The position numbers and the translations under genes were made by a program. Positions 1 to 11,860 of a DNA stretch of 64,000 nt are shown here, piece after piece. A model generated the notes under the pieces. It searched no databases. It saw nothing but the letters and a program-made list of their open reading frames with translations, and was not told where the DNA came from. Numbering within the stretch: position 1 is the first letter of the stretch; each line of letters opens with the position of its first letter. This DNA is from an uncultured Methylibium sp. (GTDB lineage Bacteria > Pseudomonadota > Gammaproteobacteria > Burkholderiales > Burkholderiaceae_C): NCBI RefSeq assembly GCF_902826655.1, contig NZ_CADEFR010000008.1, forward strand, positions 1 through 64,000, read 5' to 3'.

Positions 1-880
1 GCTCGCGCGCCGGGTCGAAATAGTCGAGCGCGCGCGTGATCAGCAGGTAGGTGTTCGCATCGAAGTAGTCGCTGAACTTGTCGCCCTGGTAGCGCAGGTA
101 GCTCTCGATCTGGAACTCGATGTCCTGGGTGGTGTAGGCCAGCTCGCCGTTGACGATCTGACGGCCGAACTTGCTGGCCATCACGTCGTCGGACAGGTAG
201 GTGATGTGGCCGACCATGCGCGCCACGCGCAGCCCGCGCTTGGGCACGACGCCGTGGCCGTAGTAGTGACCGCCGTGGAAGTCGGGGTCGGTGACGATGG
301 CACGGCGCGCCACCTCGTTGAAGGCGATGTTCTGCGCGCTGAGGTTGGGCGCCGAGGCGACCACGATCGCGTGGCGCACGCGCGTCGGATGGCGCACCGT
401 CCACGACAGCGCCTGCATGCCGCCCAGGCTGCCACCGATCACGGCCGCCAGCTGCGTGATGCCCAGCGCGTCCAGCAACTGCGCCTGCGCGTCGACCCAG
501 TCCTCGACGGTGACGACCGGGAAGTCCGCGCCCCAGGGTCGCCCGGTCGCGGGGTGGGTGTGCGTCGGCCCGGTCGAGCCGAAGCACGAGCCCGGGTTGT
601 TGACGCCGATGACGAAGAAGCGCTCGGTGTCCAGCGGCTTGCCCGGACCGACCAGGTTGTCCCACCAGCCCTCGTTCTTGTCCTGCGCGTCGTGGCGCCC
701 CGCGACGTGGTGCGAGGCATTGAGCGCGTGGCAGACCAGCACGGCGTTGCTGCGGTCGGCATTGAGCGTGCCGTAGGTCTCGTAGACCAGGGTGCATTCG
801 GGCAGCACGGCGCCGCTCTTCAGCGCGAGAGGCGCTGCGAGCCTGAGGCTTTGCGGTGTGACGATGCCGACGGAACCCAT
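1..880 (-). CDS. metX: Homoserine O-acyltransferase MetX (3' end outside window)
   Basis: Acylates homoserine for methionine synthesis in the cytoplasm. The 293 visible residues form an alpha/beta-hydrolase of the MetX family: the N-terminal strand with [10 protein letters not shown] (about residues 31-40), the [13 protein letters not shown] stretch (93-105) and the nucleophile elbow GGSLGGM with Ser151. The family is about 380 residues long, so the catalytic Asp and His should lie beyond position 1. ATG at 880 gives the usual N-terminus, but no good ribosome binding site precedes it. A SAM-II aptamer and a terminator hairpin lie just upstream, which supports the methionine role. Betaproteobacterial members often use succinyl-CoA rather than acetyl-CoA (MetXS); the sequence seen here does not settle which. 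Divergent from the hydrolase at 1067. Confidence 0.95.
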   Translation of the reverse strand, partial: MGSVGIVTPQSLRLAAPLALKSGAVLPECTLVYETYGTLNADRSNAVLVCHALNASHHVAGRHDAQDKNEGWWDNLVGPGKPLDTERFFVIGVNNPGSCFGSTGPTHTHPATGRPWGADFPVVTVEDWVDAQAQLLDALGITQLAAVIGGSLGGMQALSWTVRHPTRVRHAIVVASAPNLSAQNIAFNEVARRAIVTDPDFHGGHYYGHGVVPKRGLRVARMVGHITYLSDDVMASKFGRQIVNGELAYTTQDIEFQIESYLRYQGDKFSDYFDANTYLLITRALDYFDPARE

Positions 881-896
881 GCGCGATGAACCACGG

Positions 897-938
897 AAAA
901 AAGACAACCCGGCGTCGCTGTAGCTAGCGAGGCCGGGT
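897..938 (-). terminator. Intrinsic terminator in the metX leader
   Basis: Read on the minus strand, ACCCGGC (938-932) pairs with GCCGGGT (913-907). An inner TCGCT/AGCGA stem (930-926 with 919-915) sits around a GTAGCT loop, and six T follow (902-897). The hairpin lies between the SAM-II aptamer and the metX ATG, so it is probably the expression platform that stops transcription when SAM is bound. This is inferred; an anti-terminator pairing was not worked out. Confidence 0.75.
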
Positions 939-957
939 GACGGTTCGAGTCGCGGGG

Positions 958-1010
958 CCCCTCTTTAGCTGCATTTGTAGAGCGCCCGCAATCCGGATCA
1001 AATCGGCGCT
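958..1010 (-). ncRNA. SAM-II riboswitch aptamer upstream of metX
   Basis: On the minus strand, from 1010, the leader begins AGCGCCGATTTGATCCGG, continues ATTGCGGGCGCT, and ends with ACAAATGCAGCTAAAGAGGG. This matches the SAM-II pattern known upstream of metX and metA genes: P1 AGCGCC...GGCGCT, the GATTTGA loop, the ACAAATG segment, and the GCTAAA that closes the H-type pseudoknot. It binds S-adenosylmethionine and lowers metX expression. The AAAGAGGG end, which serves as the ribosome binding site in many SAM-II leaders, lies about 78 nt from the metX ATG and cannot do so here. Control therefore probably runs through the terminator at 897-938. Confidence 0.9.
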
Positions 1011-1019
1011 GTGGGAGGT

Positions 1020-1025
1020 AGTATA
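1020..1025 (-). promoter_or_regulatory. Candidate -10 box of the metX leader
   Basis: TATACT on the minus strand lies about 10 bases before the first aptamer base, so a start site 6-8 bases downstream would put the SAM-II aptamer at the very 5' end of the RNA. No strong -35 is visible 17 bases upstream. Confidence 0.45.
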
Positions 1026-1066
1026 GCCACGCCACGGTCTGGCGAAATCCGGCGAAAGGACGCGAC

Positions 1067-1963
1067 ATGGGCTGGTTCGATGGCTTCGAGGCGGGCGATC
1101 ACGCGGTCAACGGCACGAGCCTCCACGCGCGCTGCGGCGGCCGCCGCGACGGACCGCCGCTGCTGCTGCTGCACGGCTACCCGCAGACGCATGCGCTGTG
1201 GCACCGCGTCGCGCAGCGGCTCGCGGGCGACTACCGGCTGGTCATCCCGGACCTGCGCGGCTACGGCCGCTCGGCCAAGCCGCCGGGCGACGCGGACCAC
1301 GGCAACTACAGCAAGCGCGCGATGGCAGCCGACCTGGTGGCGCTGATGCGCTCGCTCGGCCACGAGCGCTTCTTCGTCGCCGGCCACGACCGCGGCGGGC
1401 GCGTCGCGCACCGCCTGGCGCTCGACCATCCGCAGGCCGTGCGCAAGCTCTGCGTGCTGGACATCGTGCCGACGCTGACGATGTACGAGCGCACCGACAT
1501 GGCCTTCGCCCAGGCCTACTACCACTGGTTCTACCTGATCCAGCCGGCGCCGCTGCCCGAGCGGCAGATCGGCGCCGACCCGGCCTGGTACCTGCGCTGG
1601 ACGCTGTCGGGCTGGGGCAGCAAAGGGCTGGACTTCATCGAGCCCGAGGCGCTGGCCGACTACGAGCACGGCTTCTGCAATGCCGCGGGCATCCACGCCG
1701 CCTGCGAGGACTACCGCGCCGCCGCCTCGATCGACCTGGACCACGACCGCGCCTCGCGCGCGGTCGCAAGCCAGGTGCGCTGCGACCTGCACGTGCTGTG
1801 GGGCGAGCGCGGCGTGGTGGCGCGCCTGTTCCGGCCGCTCGACGACTGGCGCGCGGCGTGCAGCGGCACCGTGACGGGCCGCGCGGTCGCGGCCGGGCAC
1901 TTCATCCCCGAGGAACTGCCGGACCTGACGGCCGACGAACTGGCGGCCTTCTTCACCGATTGA
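1067..1963 (+). CDS. Alpha/beta hydrolase, haloacetate dehalogenase-like
   Basis: 298 residues, the size of fluoroacetate dehalogenase (DehH1/FAc-DEX). Family-specific residues are visible: nucleophile Asp108 in GHDRGGR with Arg109 and Arg112 (carboxylate binding), Asp132, the His153-Trp154 halide-pocket pair in YYHWFY, and a late His in AGHFIPEE. Epoxide hydrolases share the fold but usually lack the HW pair. The expected reaction is hydrolysis of a 2-haloacetate to glycolate, inferred from these residues. AAAGGA at 1054 is the ribosome binding site. It is divergent from metX. A second, unrelated dehalogenase lies at 44937. Confidence 0.82.
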   Translation: MGWFDGFEAGDHAVNGTSLHARCGGRRDGPPLLLLHGYPQTHALWHRVAQRLAGDYRLVIPDLRGYGRSAKPPGDADHGNYSKRAMAADLVALMRSLGHERFFVAGHDRGGRVAHRLALDHPQAVRKLCVLDIVPTLTMYERTDMAFAQAYYHWFYLIQPAPLPERQIGADPAWYLRWTLSGWGSKGLDFIEPEALADYEHGFCNAAGIHAACEDYRAAASIDLDHDRASRAVASQVRCDLHVLWGERGVVARLFRPLDDWRAACSGTVTGRAVAAGHFIPEELPDLTADELAAFFTD

Positions 1964-2025
1964 CGGTGGCCGGCCGCCGCGCCGGCGGCTAGCATGCGGC
2001 GGGCCGCCCGCCCGAAGGACCTGCG

Positions 2026-3708
2026 ATGCTCGCCTGGCTGCTGCGACTGAACGACCAGTTCCCGCTCCGCTACACCGCCTGGCTGGCCTGTGCCGTCGGC
2101 CTGCTGCTGTCGGCGCTGGCCTGGGTGGCCGGCGGCGGGGCGCCGGCGGTGCTGTGGACGCTGGTCTTCGCGGTGCTGGTCGGTGTCGGCGTGCGCGACG
2201 TGCGCCAGCAGCGCCACTCGATCCTGCGCAACTACCCGGTGATCGGCCACCTGCGCTTCTTCTTCGAGTTCATCCGCCCCGAGATCCGCCAGTACTTCAT
2301 CGAGAGCGACCGCGAGAAGACGCCGTTCTCGCGCCAGCAGCGCAGCCTGGTCTACCAGCGCGCCAAGGGCGAGCCCGACAAGCGGCCCTTCGGCACCCAG
2401 CTCGACGTGGCCGCGCACGGCTACGAGTGGATCAACCACTCGATGGTGCCGACGCACATCGCGAGCCACGACTTCCGCGTCACCATCGGTGCCGGTCGCG
2501 CGCAGCCCTACAGCGCGTCGGTCTTCAACATCTCGGCGATGAGCTTCGGCGCGCTCAGCGCCAACGCGATCCTGGCGCTCAATGCCGGGGCCAGGCGCGG
2601 CGGCTTCGCGCACGACACCGGCGAGGGCTCGATCAGCCGCTACCACCGCGAGCACGGCGGCGACCTGATCTGGGAAATCGGCTCCGGCTACTTCGGCTGT
2701 CGCAACGACGACGGCAGCTTCAGCGCCGAACGCTTCGCCGAGGCGGCGCGCGAGCCGCAGGTCAAGCTGATCGAGATCAAGCTCAGCCAGGGTGCCAAGC
2801 CCGGCCACGGCGGCGTGCTGCCGGGCGCCAAGGTCACGCTGGAGATCGCCGCGGCGCGCGGCGTGCCGATCGGCGTCGACTGCGTCTCGCCGGCCAGCCA
2901 CGGCGCCTTCGACACGCCGGTCGGCCTGCTGCAGTTCGTCGACCGGCTGCGCGATCTGTCGGGCGGCAAGCCCACCGGCTTCAAGCTGTGCATCGGCCAT
3001 CCGTGGGAATGGTTCGCGATCGCCAAGGCGATGCGCGAGACCGGCCTGCTGCCCGACTTCATCGTCGTCGACGGCTCCGAAGGCGGCACCGGCGCGGCGC
3101 CGCTCGAGTTCACCGACCATGTCGGTGCGCCGCTGCAGGAAGGCCTGCTGCTGGTCCACAACACGCTGACCGGCCTGGGCCTGCGCGAGCAGATCAAGCT
3201 GGGCTGCGCCGGCAAGGTGGTCAGTGCCTTCGACATCGCGCGGCTGATGGCGCTGGGCGCCGACTGGTGCAACGCCGGGCGCGGCTTCATGTTCGCGCTG
3301 GGCTGCATCCAGGCCCAGGCCTGCCACACCGGGCATTGCCCGACGGGCGTCACCACCCAGGACCCGCTGCGCCAGAAGGCGCTGGTCGTGCCGACCAAGG
3401 CCGACCGCGTCTACATGTACCACCAGGAGACGCTGCGCGCGCTGAAGGAGCTGGTGCAGGCCGCCGGCCTGGAGCACCCGCGCCAGGTCAGCGCCGCGCA
3501 CATCGTGCGGCGCGTCGCCGACCACGAGGTCAAGCTGCTGGCCAACCTGGTGCCCTTCGTCAGGCCCGGGGCGCTGCTGGCCGCCGAGCGCGGCGACATC
3601 GACTGGCCGCACCAGGTGTTCCGGCTGTACTGGCCGCTGGCCAGCGCGCATTCGTTCGCGGCGCAACAGGTCGCGCTTGCGGCCGACCCGCCGCAGCGAC
3701 TAGGCTAG
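2026..3708 (+). CDS. FMN-binding glutamate synthase-like membrane protein
   Basis: 560 residues. Two hydrophobic helices (about 15-60) anchor a domain like the FMN-binding synthase domain of the glutamate synthase large subunit. Visible are SAMSFGALS and GAKPGHGGVLPGAKV, VDGSEGGTGAAP (FMN phosphate loop), and the cysteine cluster GCIQAQACHTGHCPTG, which matches the [3Fe-4S] binding region. There is no glutaminase domain, so it is not a full GltB; the family occurs widely as a stand-alone oxidoreductase of unknown substrate. GAAGGA precedes ATG. The response regulator follows 104 bases later on the same strand. Confidence 0.88.
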   Translation: MLAWLLRLNDQFPLRYTAWLACAVGLLLSALAWVAGGGAPAVLWTLVFAVLVGVGVRDVRQQRHSILRNYPVIGHLRFFFEFIRPEIRQYFIESDREKTPFSRQQRSLVYQRAKGEPDKRPFGTQLDVAAHGYEWINHSMVPTHIASHDFRVTIGAGRAQPYSASVFNISAMSFGALSANAILALNAGARRGGFAHDTGEGSISRYHREHGGDLIWEIGSGYFGCRNDDGSFSAERFAEAAREPQVKLIEIKLSQGAKPGHGGVLPGAKVTLEIAAARGVPIGVDCVSPASHGAFDTPVGLLQFVDRLRDLSGGKPTGFKLCIGHPWEWFAIAKAMRETGLLPDFIVVDGSEGGTGAAPLEFTDHVGAPLQEGLLLVHNTLTGLGLREQIKLGCAGKVVSAFDIARLMALGADWCNAGRGFMFALGCIQAQACHTGHCPTGVTTQDPLRQKALVVPTKADRVYMYHQETLRALKELVQAAGLEHPRQVSAAHIVRRVADHEVKLLANLVPFVRPGALLAAERGDIDWPHQVFRLYWPLASAHSFAAQQVALAADPPQRLG

Positions 3709-3812
3709 GGCCTACTCTCCCCCGGAGTCGCGGGGGACTTCGGGCGACGGGCACGGCGAGAATCGCCCGCGGTTCGCCGAAGAGCGAAGCAACGATCGTT
3801 GAGGAGTCGCGA

Positions 3813-4538
3813 GTGCTGAAGGTGTATCTGGTCGAAGACGACCCGCTGGTGTCGCAGCATGTGCGCGACGCGCTCGACGAGGCGCCGGGCATCCGCTGCG
3901 TCGGCCATGCCAACCGGCTGTCGATCGCGCGCGTCGAACTGCCGCAGTGCCGCCCCGACGTGCTGCTGTCCGACCTGGGCCTGCCCGACGGCGACGGCAC
4001 CGAGCTGATCGGCGAGCTCAGCCACGCGCCGGCGCTGGACGGCGTCTGGCACCCGCACATCCTGGTGTTCTCGGTGTTCGGCGACGAGGCCCGCGTGATC
4101 CAGGCCATCGAGGCCGGCGCCGACGGCTACTTCCTCAAGGGCTGCACCGCCGACGAGCTGGTGCGCGCGGTCGAGCAGGCCGCGCGCGGCGAGTCGCCGA
4201 TCTCGCCGGCCATCGCGCGCCACCTGCTCAAGCGCTTCCGCGACGAGGGCTTCACCGACTCGAGCTTCCGCGACTCGGGCTTCGTCGACTCGGACGGCGG
4301 CGCGACCGGCGTGATGGACATCGAGTCGCCGTCGAAGCGCGACCACGAGGTCAGCAAGCGCGAGCACGAGGTGCTGCGCCTCGTGGCGCAGGGCTATGTC
4401 GGCGAGGAGATCGCCGAACGCCTGCTGACCACGCCGCGCGCGGTCGCGATCGCGGTGCGCAACGTCTATCGCAAGCTGCAGCTCGGCCAGCGCGCCCGCG
4501 TGGCCGAACAGGCCCACGCCCGGCCCGGATGGGCTTGA
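3813..4538 (+). CDS. NarL/LuxR-family response regulator
   Basis: 241 residues from a GTG start with GAGGAG seven bases upstream. The receiver domain (1-125) has acidic residues VEDD, phospho-acceptor Asp54 in LLSDLGLPDGDG and the YFLKG lysine. A LuxR-type helix-turn-helix (about 178-235) begins SKREHEVLRLVAQG. A linker of about 35 residues between the domains contains three tandem copies of a five-residue unit, encoded by the repeat at 4248-4292. Its stop overlaps the start of the histidine kinase gene, so the two are a cognate pair made from one mRNA. The signal is unknown. Confidence 0.92.
   Translation: MLKVYLVEDDPLVSQHVRDALDEAPGIRCVGHANRLSIARVELPQCRPDVLLSDLGLPDGDGTELIGELSHAPALDGVWHPHILVFSVFGDEARVIQAIEAGADGYFLKGCTADELVRAVEQAARGESPISPAIARHLLKRFRDEGFTDSSFRDSGFVDSDGGATGVMDIESPSKRDHEVSKREHEVLRLVAQGYVGEEIAERLLTTPRAVAIAVRNVYRKLQLGQRARVAEQAHARPGWA
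4248..4292 (+). repeat. Three tandem 15-bp units in the response regulator linker
   Basis: Three units of the form (G/A)GC-TTC-NNC-GAC-TCG in frame encode G/S-F-x-D-S three times. Only the third codon and the first base vary. The number of units could change by slippage without a frameshift, altering the linker length between receiver and DNA-binding domain. Confidence 0.85.
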
Positions 4539-6412
4539 GGCGCCTCGCCACCGTTGCCCTGCTGGCCCTGGCGGCAGGGCTCGGTGCTTGCAGCCCCTTC
4601 GCGCCGGGCGCAGCCGTCGAGCTGCGCTCGGCCCGCCTGGTCGACGCTGGCGTCGAGCGCGAGGTCGCGCTGCCCGATGCCTGGGAGTCCGGCGCGCCGT
4701 CGCGCCGCGGCAGCGTGCGCTACCGGCTGGACCTGCCCGACGCCACGCTGCGCTCGCCGCAATCGGCGATCTTCGTGCCGCGTGTCGGCAATGCCTACCG
4801 CATCCAGATCAACGGCCAGACGCTGCTGGCCGTCGGCCCGTCGGCGCCGCGCGACGGCGAACTGCCGCTGCTGCTGCCGCTGCCGCAGGCCCTGCTGCAG
4901 CCGGCCGGCAACCGGCTGGAGATCGAGGTCAGCGGCGAGTCGCGCCGCGAGGCCGGGCTGTCGCCGGTCTGGATCGGCCCGCTGTCGGAGCTGTCGGTGC
5001 GCCATGCCGCGCTGAGCCGCAACCAGGTCTTCGGCGCCTGGGTCGTCAGCTCCGCGGCCAGCGTGATGGGGGCGCTGGCGCTGCTGCTGGCCTGGCGCAC
5101 GCGGCGCTCGCTCTACGCCTTCTTCGGCGTGGCCAGCCTGCTGTGGGCCTGGCGCGTGTCGGGCATGCAGCTCGGCGGGGCCGACGGCACCTGGGCCGCG
5201 ATCGGGACCGTGCTCTTCCACGCCTCCTACGCCTGGTTCGCGTTGCTGATGACGCTGTACTCGCTGGCCGCGATCGGCGGCGACTGGCCGCGCGCGCGCC
5301 GGCTGCTGCTGGCCTGGGGCGGGGTGGCGCTGCTGCTGAGCGCCGGCGCCTGGATGCTGGACGCGCCGCTGCTGCGCACCGTGGTGCTGGCCGGCACGCT
5401 GCTCAACGTGCTGTGGCTGCTGATCGTGCTGGCGCGCGCCGCTTGGCGCGACCACACGCCGGCGGCGGTGATGCTGGGGGCGGTCGCGGCGATCGCGGTC
5501 GCGGTCGGCGCGCGCGACTTCTGGGTCTTCCGCGTGCTGTCCGACTACGGCGCGCTGACCTGGAGCCGCTACACCATCCTGCTGCTGCTGGCGGTGCTGG
5601 CCTGGCTGCTGGTCGACGAGTTCACGCGCTCGACGACCGCGCTGCGCGCGCTCAACACCGACCTGCAGGAGCGCGTCGCGCAGAAGGAGCGCGAGCTGCA
5701 GGGCGTCTTCGACGGCAAGCGCGAGCACGAGCGCGAACAGGCCGTGCTGGCCGAGCGCGACCGCATCCTGCGCGAGATGCACGACGGCCTGGGCGGTCGC
5801 CTGGTCGCCGCGATGGCGCTGACCTCGCAGGTCGAGCGCCAGTCGCTGCCGCCGCCGGGCGGCGCGCCGCGCAGCGTCGACGAGCCGCTGCGCGACCTGA
5901 AGCTCACGCTCGACGACTGCCTGGTCGAGCTGCGGCTCGCGCTCGACTCGCTCGAGACCGACCAGCGCCCGCTGATCGAGGCGCTGGCCGAGCTGCGCTT
6001 TCGCGTCGAGCCCTCGCTGCGTGCCGCCGGCGTGCGCCTGGTCTGGCAGGTCGACGACGCGGCCAGCGAGGTCGAGCTGCCGGCCGCCGAGACCCTGCAC
6101 GTGCTGCGCATCGTGCGCGAGGCGCTGACCAACGTCATCAAGCACGCGCAGGCCACGGTGGTCTGGCTCAAGCTCGAGTCGGCGGGCGAGCAGGGCCTGC
6201 TGCTGTCGGTGGTCGACAACGGCCTGCAGCAGCGCACCAGCGACGAGCAGGAGACGATGCCGCTGTTCGTGCCGCCGACGCTGGTCCACGGCGGCCGCGG
6301 ACTGGCCAACATGCAGCGCCGCGCGGCGGCGCTGTCGGCCCGCCTCGAGAGCGGGCCGCACGCCGAGGGCTGGGCGGTGACGCTGCAGCTCGCGGCGCGG
6401 TCCGCCGCCTAG
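4529..6412 (+). CDS. Sensor histidine kinase (NarX/UhpB type) with extracytoplasmic sensor
   Basis: 627 residues starting at an ATG that overlaps the regulator stop. Order of parts: a signal segment ending in LGAC, which has lipobox form; a periplasmic beta domain (about 25-160) resembling 7TMR-DISM extracellular sensors; about seven hydrophobic helices (165-360); a short coiled coil; a HisKA_3 domain with His418 in REMHDGLGG; and a HATPase domain with EALTNVIKHA and GGRGLANMQRRA. It phosphorylates the regulator at 3813. If the lipobox is used, the N-terminus would be lipidated, which is unusual for a kinase; the segment may equally be a plain membrane anchor. Confidence 0.9.
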   Translation: MGLRRLATVALLALAAGLGACSPFAPGAAVELRSARLVDAGVEREVALPDAWESGAPSRRGSVRYRLDLPDATLRSPQSAIFVPRVGNAYRIQINGQTLLAVGPSAPRDGELPLLLPLPQALLQPAGNRLEIEVSGESRREAGLSPVWIGPLSELSVRHAALSRNQVFGAWVVSSAASVMGALALLLAWRTRRSLYAFFGVASLLWAWRVSGMQLGGADGTWAAIGTVLFHASYAWFALLMTLYSLAAIGGDWPRARRLLLAWGGVALLLSAGAWMLDAPLLRTVVLAGTLLNVLWLLIVLARAAWRDHTPAAVMLGAVAAIAVAVGARDFWVFRVLSDYGALTWSRYTILLLLAVLAWLLVDEFTRSTTALRALNTDLQERVAQKERELQGVFDGKREHEREQAVLAERDRILREMHDGLGGRLVAAMALTSQVERQSLPPPGGAPRSVDEPLRDLKLTLDDCLVELRLALDSLETDQRPLIEALAELRFRVEPSLRAAGVRLVWQVDDAASEVELPAAETLHVLRIVREALTNVIKHAQATVVWLKLESAGEQGLLLSVVDNGLQQRTSDEQETMPLFVPPTLVHGGRGLANMQRRAAALSARLESGPHAEGWAVTLQLAARSAA

Positions 6413-6416
6413 GGCT

Positions 6417-7037
6417 TCAAGCCGCGACGGGTTTCGTGTCGGCGAAGCTCGGACGCTGCACCAGCTTGTCGACCAGGCGCTCGAGGTTGGGGTAAGTCGA
6501 GCGCCACGCGATCTGCGGGAAGCGGAACTCGATCCACGCCAGTGCACAGCCGACCGAGATGTCGGCCAGCGAGAAGTGATTGCCGGCGCACCACGGTCGA
6601 TCGCCCAGGCCCTGGCTCATCGCGCCCAGCGCGGCGTGCACCTTGTCCAGCTGACGGTCGATCCAGGCGGCGCTGCGCTGCTCGGCCGCGCGGCCGGTCC
6701 AGGTCTGCTCCAGGCGGGCCAGGATGCCGGCATCGATCAGGCCGTCGGCCAGCGCTTCCCAGGTGCGCACCTCGATGCGCTCGCGCCCCGACGCCGGGAT
6801 CAGCTTGCCCACCGGCGACAGCATGTCGAGGTACTCGACGATGACGCGCGAGTCGAACACCGCCTCGCCGCCTTCCATCACCAGGCAGGGCACCTTGCCC
6901 AGCGGGTTGGACTCGACGATCGTGCTGCCGGGTTGCCAGACGTCTTCCAGCACGAACTGGTAGTCCAGCTTCTTCTCCGCCATCACGACGCGGACCTTGC
7001 GGACATAGGGGCTGGCGAGGGAACCGATGAGTTTCAT
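6417..7037 (-). CDS. Glutathione S-transferase family protein
   Basis: 206 residues, cytosolic GST length. The N-terminal thioredoxin-like domain starts MKLIGSLASPYVRKVRV (Ser-containing active site region) and has the SNPLGKVPCL cis-proline turn and the DSRVIVEYL stretch that binds the glutathione glutamyl group. The all-alpha C-terminal domain has the FSLADISVGCAL N-capping motif. It conjugates or reduces substrates with glutathione; the substrate is unknown. It converges on the histidine kinase with only four bases between stops, and diverges from the DUF898 gene. Confidence 0.92.
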   Translation of the reverse strand: MKLIGSLASPYVRKVRVVMAEKKLDYQFVLEDVWQPGSTIVESNPLGKVPCLVMEGGEAVFDSRVIVEYLDMLSPVGKLIPASGRERIEVRTWEALADGLIDAGILARLEQTWTGRAAEQRSAAWIDRQLDKVHAALGAMSQGLGDRPWCAGNHFSLADISVGCALAWIEFRFPQIAWRSTYPNLERLVDKLVQRPSFADTKPVAA

Positions 7038-7177
7038 GGTGGGGTGGGAGCGTTTGCGAGGATTCTAGAGAAGGCCTGCCGCGTGCCTGATGGCACGATG
7101 CCACACCCCCGTGTCGGGGGCCGGCGACGCGGTGGTGCGCACCTAAAGTGCCGGTGGGTCAGCAGGGAGGAAGAGAC

Positions 7178-8419
7178 ATGGCCGACATCGGATCGACCGC
7201 CGGGGGCATGAACGCGCCCGGGCCGGCGCCCATCGTGCTGGACTTCGCGCAACGCGGCCAGCCCCGCGCGGCCGCCGACGACGCGCCGCTGCCGCACCGC
7301 CACGCGATCCGCTTCAGCGGCTCGGGCAGCGAGTACTTCCGCATCTGGATCGTCAACCTGCTGCTGATCCTGGTGACGCTGTCGCTCTACTACCCCTGGG
7401 CCAAGGTGCGCAAGCTGCGCTACTTCCACACCAACACGCAGGTCGCCGGCCATGCGCTCGACTTCCACGGCGAGCCGCTGAAGATGCTGCGCGGCTACCT
7501 GCTGGTGCTGGGCCTGGCCGGCGCCTACGCGCTGGCGGGCGAGGTGTCGCCGATCGCGCAGAGCCTGGCGCTGCTGGTGCTGGCCGTGCTGTGGCCGGCG
7601 CTGTGGCGGGCCTCGCTGCAGTTCCGCCTGGGCAACACCAGCTGGCGCGGGCTGCGCATGCAGTTCACCGGCAGCATGGGCGGCGCCTACGGCGCGCTGC
7701 TGCTGCCCTGGGTGGCGTTCGCACTGATCGGCGGGGCGCTCGGCTTCATGGCCGGTGCCGCGGCCGGCGGCGGCCTGCTGGCGGTGCTGCTGCCGGTGGC
7801 GATCATGCTGGGCGTCTACGGACTGATCCCGTACTTCTGGCTGCGCCTCAAGCGCTACCAGCACGGCCACTACGCCTACGGGCAGATCCAGACTTCGCTG
7901 GACGCGCGCGTCGGCGCCACCTACGGCGTGTTCGTGCGCACCGCGGGCGTGGCCTTCCTCGCCTTCCTCGTCGCGGGCCTGTGCTTCCTGCTCGGACTCA
8001 TGGTGTTCGGCGGGCTCGGCGGCGGCGACCCGCGCGCCTTCGGCGCCGCGATCCTGGCGTTCGCGCCGCTGGTCGCGCTGCTCTTCGTGCTGGCCCAGGT
8101 GCTGCCGCGCGCCTATGCCACATCGCGCCTGCAGAACCTGCTGTGGTCCGGCACCGGCAGCGAGGACATCCGCTTCAAGAGCCGCGTCGGCTTCGGCGCG
8201 CTGGCCAGGCTGCTGCTGAAGAACTGGCTGCTCGTCATCCTGACCCTCGGCCTCTACTGGCCGTGGGCGGCGATCGCCGTGGCGCGGCTGCGGCTCGAGG
8301 CGGTGAGCCTGCGCACCCGCCGGCCGCTCGACGAGCTGAGCGCCGGCGCCCGCGCGCGCAGCGGCGACGCCGCGGGCGATGCGGCCGGCGACGTCTTCGG
8401 CATCGATCTCGGGCTCTGA
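7178..8419 (+). CDS. DUF898 (YjgN-like) polytopic membrane protein
   Basis: 413 residues with a hydrophilic N-terminus (about 50 residues) and at least eight hydrophobic helices. The family hallmark occurs twice in related form: NLLLILVTLSLYYPWAKVRK near residue 65 and NWLLVILTLGLYWPWAAI near 350, showing an internal duplication. The role of DUF898 proteins is not established. GGAGG eight bases before ATG at 7178 fixes the start; an in-frame ATG at 7148 lacks one. The M48 protease follows four bases after the stop, and this pairing is common in proteobacteria, so the two probably act together at the inner membrane. Confidence 0.88.
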   Translation: MADIGSTAGGMNAPGPAPIVLDFAQRGQPRAAADDAPLPHRHAIRFSGSGSEYFRIWIVNLLLILVTLSLYYPWAKVRKLRYFHTNTQVAGHALDFHGEPLKMLRGYLLVLGLAGAYALAGEVSPIAQSLALLVLAVLWPALWRASLQFRLGNTSWRGLRMQFTGSMGGAYGALLLPWVAFALIGGALGFMAGAAAGGGLLAVLLPVAIMLGVYGLIPYFWLRLKRYQHGHYAYGQIQTSLDARVGATYGVFVRTAGVAFLAFLVAGLCFLLGLMVFGGLGGGDPRAFGAAILAFAPLVALLFVLAQVLPRAYATSRLQNLLWSGTGSEDIRFKSRVGFGALARLLLKNWLLVILTLGLYWPWAAIAVARLRLEAVSLRTRRPLDELSAGARARSGDAAGDAAGDVFGIDLGL

Positions 8420-11790
<3,371 letters not shown>

Positions 11791-11813
11791 GCGGCCTGCG
11801 CGCCGCGGGAAAA

Positions 11814-11842
11814 CCTGTCCGCCGCCCCTCGTGGTGGACAGG
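11814..11842. repeat. Inverted repeat after pyrF
   Basis: CCTGTCC (11814-11820) and GGACAGG (11836-11842) form a hairpin in the 70-base gap between pyrF and the hybrid kinase. There is no T-run, so it may be a weak terminator or processing site; the function is not shown. Confidence 0.4.
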
Positions 11843-11860
11843 GAAAATCGGCTCCACGCC

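Noticed and set aside
941-951. GGTTCGAGTC in the metX leader looks like a tRNA T-loop
   Set aside because: No acceptor stem, anticodon arm or CCA context surrounds it, and it lies in the RNA leader between the SAM-II aptamer and terminator.
1711-3666. Long antisense frames opposite most genes (for example 1711-3666 and 11672-15331, minus)
   Set aside because: They are artefacts of very high third-position GC; they are Arg/Gln/Ala/His-rich, lack known folds, and lie opposite well-supported genes.
7091-7103. TGGCACGATGCCA as a sigma-54 promoter or operator
   Set aside because: It starts like a -24 box, but no TTGC follows at -12 spacing. It is a 13-base palindrome with a 3-base centre and could be chance in a GC-rich gap.
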